From Flavobacteriaceae bacterium TMED81 (lineage in GTDB: Bacteria; Bacteroidota; Bacteroidia; Flavobacteriales; Flavobacteriaceae): a DNA stretch of 7,466 bases. This document shows positions 6,574-7,466 of this stretch, piece by piece. Below the pieces are notes generated by a model. That model ran no database searches. It saw nothing but the letters and a program-made list of their open reading frames with translations, and was not told the DNA's origin. The stretch covers positions 2,058 through 9,523 of the forward strand of contig NHEI02000027.1 in the NCBI GenBank assembly GCA_002171575.2, given 5' to 3'. The translations under genes and the position numbers were made by a program. Every line of letters starts with the position of its first letter. Positions within the stretch are counted from its first letter, which is position 1.

Positions 6574-7035
6574 TTATCGAATCAGCCGTCGTGTTTGTGC
6601 ATAGGTCTTATTCCAATAGCCCTCACGTAAAGAAGAAATGATAACCCCTCTTGAAGAGGAGGCATGTATGAATAGAGGTTCTCCACCTTTGCGTCCAACA
6701 ATAATACCAGCATGGGTGAGCTTTCGTTTTTTTGTCGTTCTAAAAAAAAGAATATCACCTGGCTTTGCTCGGTCTTTGGAGATGCGTTTTCCTTCTTTTC
6801 GCAAAAGGTCAACGGTTCTTGAAACACGAATCCCTTGTTTTTTATAGGCATTGTGAATCAGGCCTGAACAATCAATTCCACTGTGATTGTTTCCACCCAA
6901 ACGGTAGGGCGTACCCATATATTCTTTGGCATAAAAAACAACACCATCACGGGGTTTCATTTTTTTATCACTCTTGAGCATTCCACAGCTTGTAGCCAGA
7001 AAAACAAGAGCAATAAAGGCAAATGACTTACGCAT
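6574..7035 (-). CDS. C40 family (NlpC/P60) peptidase, predicted lipoprotein
   Basis: From ATG 7035 this is a 153-residue protein beginning with a lipoprotein signal peptide (MRKSFAFIALVFLATSC), with lipobox LATSC and lipidated cysteine C17. A short charged linker leads to the NlpC/P60 domain: YMGTPYRLGGNNHSGIDCSG carries the catalytic cysteine (C56), LTHAGIIVG the catalytic histidine (H108), and FIHASSSRGV the third polar residue (H124). Such enzymes cut peptide bonds in peptidoglycan stems, typically next to D-glutamate and a diamino acid, in the periplasm. The triad is complete, so activity is expected. The frame is open upstream to a start at 7137, but that would bury the signal peptide behind 34 unrelated residues and lie deep inside lpxB. 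The chosen ATG overlaps the lpxB stop by 8 bases, a normal coupled arrangement. The gene is followed 18 bases later by the comEC remnant. Confidence 0.93.
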   Translation of the reverse strand: MRKSFAFIALVFLATSCGMLKSDKKMKPRDGVVFYAKEYMGTPYRLGGNNHSGIDCSGLIHNAYKKQGIRVSRTVDLLRKEGKRISKDRAKPGDILFFRTTKKRKLTHAGIIVGRKGGEPLFIHASSSRGVIISSLREGYWNKTYAQTRRLIR

Positions 7036-7466
7036 GAGTTCGTTTGTGAATGAGTGAGGCAACTTTCTCACTTGCCCCTTTGCCTCCGAGTTTTTCAATG
7101 AGTTCGTCATATCCTGACAGAATAGCTGTTCTACCATTTTCGGACAGGATTTCTCGAAGGGAGCTTGTCAACTCGATTTGGTTACATTGGCTTTGGATCA
7201 ACTCCCGTACGAGCAAACGGTTCACAACCAAATTGACCAGAGAAATAAAGGGAAGTTTTACAATTCGCTTGGCAATGGCATAGCTCAAAGGGCTTGTTTT
7301 ATAACACACGATTTGAGGGGTTTTCAACAGAGCTGTTTCCAAGGTAGCCGTTCCACTTGTGACAATGGCAGCATCAGCAAGACGAACCAAATCATAGGTT
7401 TGATTCATAACCAAATCTACACCAGGTGCAAGTTGATGATAAAGGGATTGATCGATGTTTGACGTT
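7028..7466 (-). CDS. lpxB: Lipid-A-disaccharide synthase, C-terminal part
   Basis: The frame is open from the right window edge to TAA 7028-7030, giving about 145 C-terminal residues; the N-terminal two thirds lie outside. LpxB joins UDP-2,3-diacylglucosamine to 2,3-diacylglucosamine 1-phosphate to form the lipid A disaccharide, at the inner face of the inner membrane (GT19 family). The diagnostic block is visible: NQTYDLVRLADAAIVTSG followed by TATLETALLKTPQIVCYK, where SGTATLE is the strongly conserved nucleotide-sugar-binding stretch. It is followed by YAIAKRIVKLPFISLVNLVV and a LVRELIQ helix, both typical of LpxB C-termini. An apparent TTG start at 7414 is internal; the reading frame continues upstream to 7465. 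It precedes and overlaps the C40 peptidase gene by 8 bases, forming an envelope-related operon. Confidence 0.93.
   Translation of the reverse strand, partial: TSNIDQSLYHQLAPGVDLVMNQTYDLVRLADAAIVTSGTATLETALLKTPQIVCYKTSPLSYAIAKRIVKLPFISLVNLVVNRLLVRELIQSQCNQIELTSSLREILSENGRTAILSGYDELIEKLGGKGASEKVASLIHKRTHA

Noticed and set aside
7036..7137. N-terminal extension of the C40 peptidase from 7137
   Set aside because: It would place 34 residues before a clear lipoprotein signal peptide and lies inside lpxB; the ATG at 7035 gives a normal 8-base overlap.
7178..7462. 94-codon plus-strand ORF opposite lpxB
   Set aside because: It is antisense to a strongly recognisable LpxB C-terminus, has no recognisable motif, and is best explained as a shadow frame.

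Overview
This window looks like a piece of a Bacteroidota chromosome, most likely Flavobacteriales. The signs are a mevalonate-pathway pair (class II HMG-CoA reductase plus a GYDIA-type GHMP kinase), an exact Bacteroidota-type -7 promoter box (TAnnTTTG), signal peptides with glutamine right after the cleavage site, A-rich leaders in place of strong Shine-Dalgarno sites, and an lpxB - C40 peptidase - comEC order that I recall from flavobacteria. No database search was possible; family names rest on motif recognition.

Layout, left to right. Positions 1-251 hold the C-terminus of an outer-membrane beta-barrel protein (+). It converges on a YbdG/MscM-like mechanosensitive channel gene (265-1509, -). 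The 454-base gap at 1510-1963 holds a minus-strand intrinsic terminator and a broken small secreted-protein gene (+). Next is the leftward mevalonate operon: mvaA (2863-4188) overlapping a GHMP kinase (1964-2878). From the same 85-base divergent intergenic region a rightward unit runs the other way: a POT-family peptide transporter (4274-5827) overlapping a secreted thioredoxin-fold protein (5814-6350). The right end is a tightly packed leftward unit: the lpxB C-terminus (7028 to the window edge), a C40 (NlpC/P60) lipoprotein (6574-7035) and a tiny remnant of comEC (6340-6555).

How they work together. MvaA makes mevalonate, and the GHMP kinase probably performs a following phosphorylation toward isopentenyl diphosphate. 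The right-hand unit is devoted to the envelope (lipid A synthesis and peptidoglycan cleavage) and once ended with the DNA-uptake channel gene.

The two most notable observations are signs of gene loss. comEC appears collapsed by a large in-frame internal deletion into a 71-codon open frame that joins an N-terminal membrane segment to the ComEC C-terminal tail. The small secreted-protein gene carries a frameshift in a T7 run plus an in-frame TAA exactly at the expected A|Q cleavage site. I saw no CRISPR array, tRNA, rRNA or insertion sequence, and no convincing new defence or mobile system.
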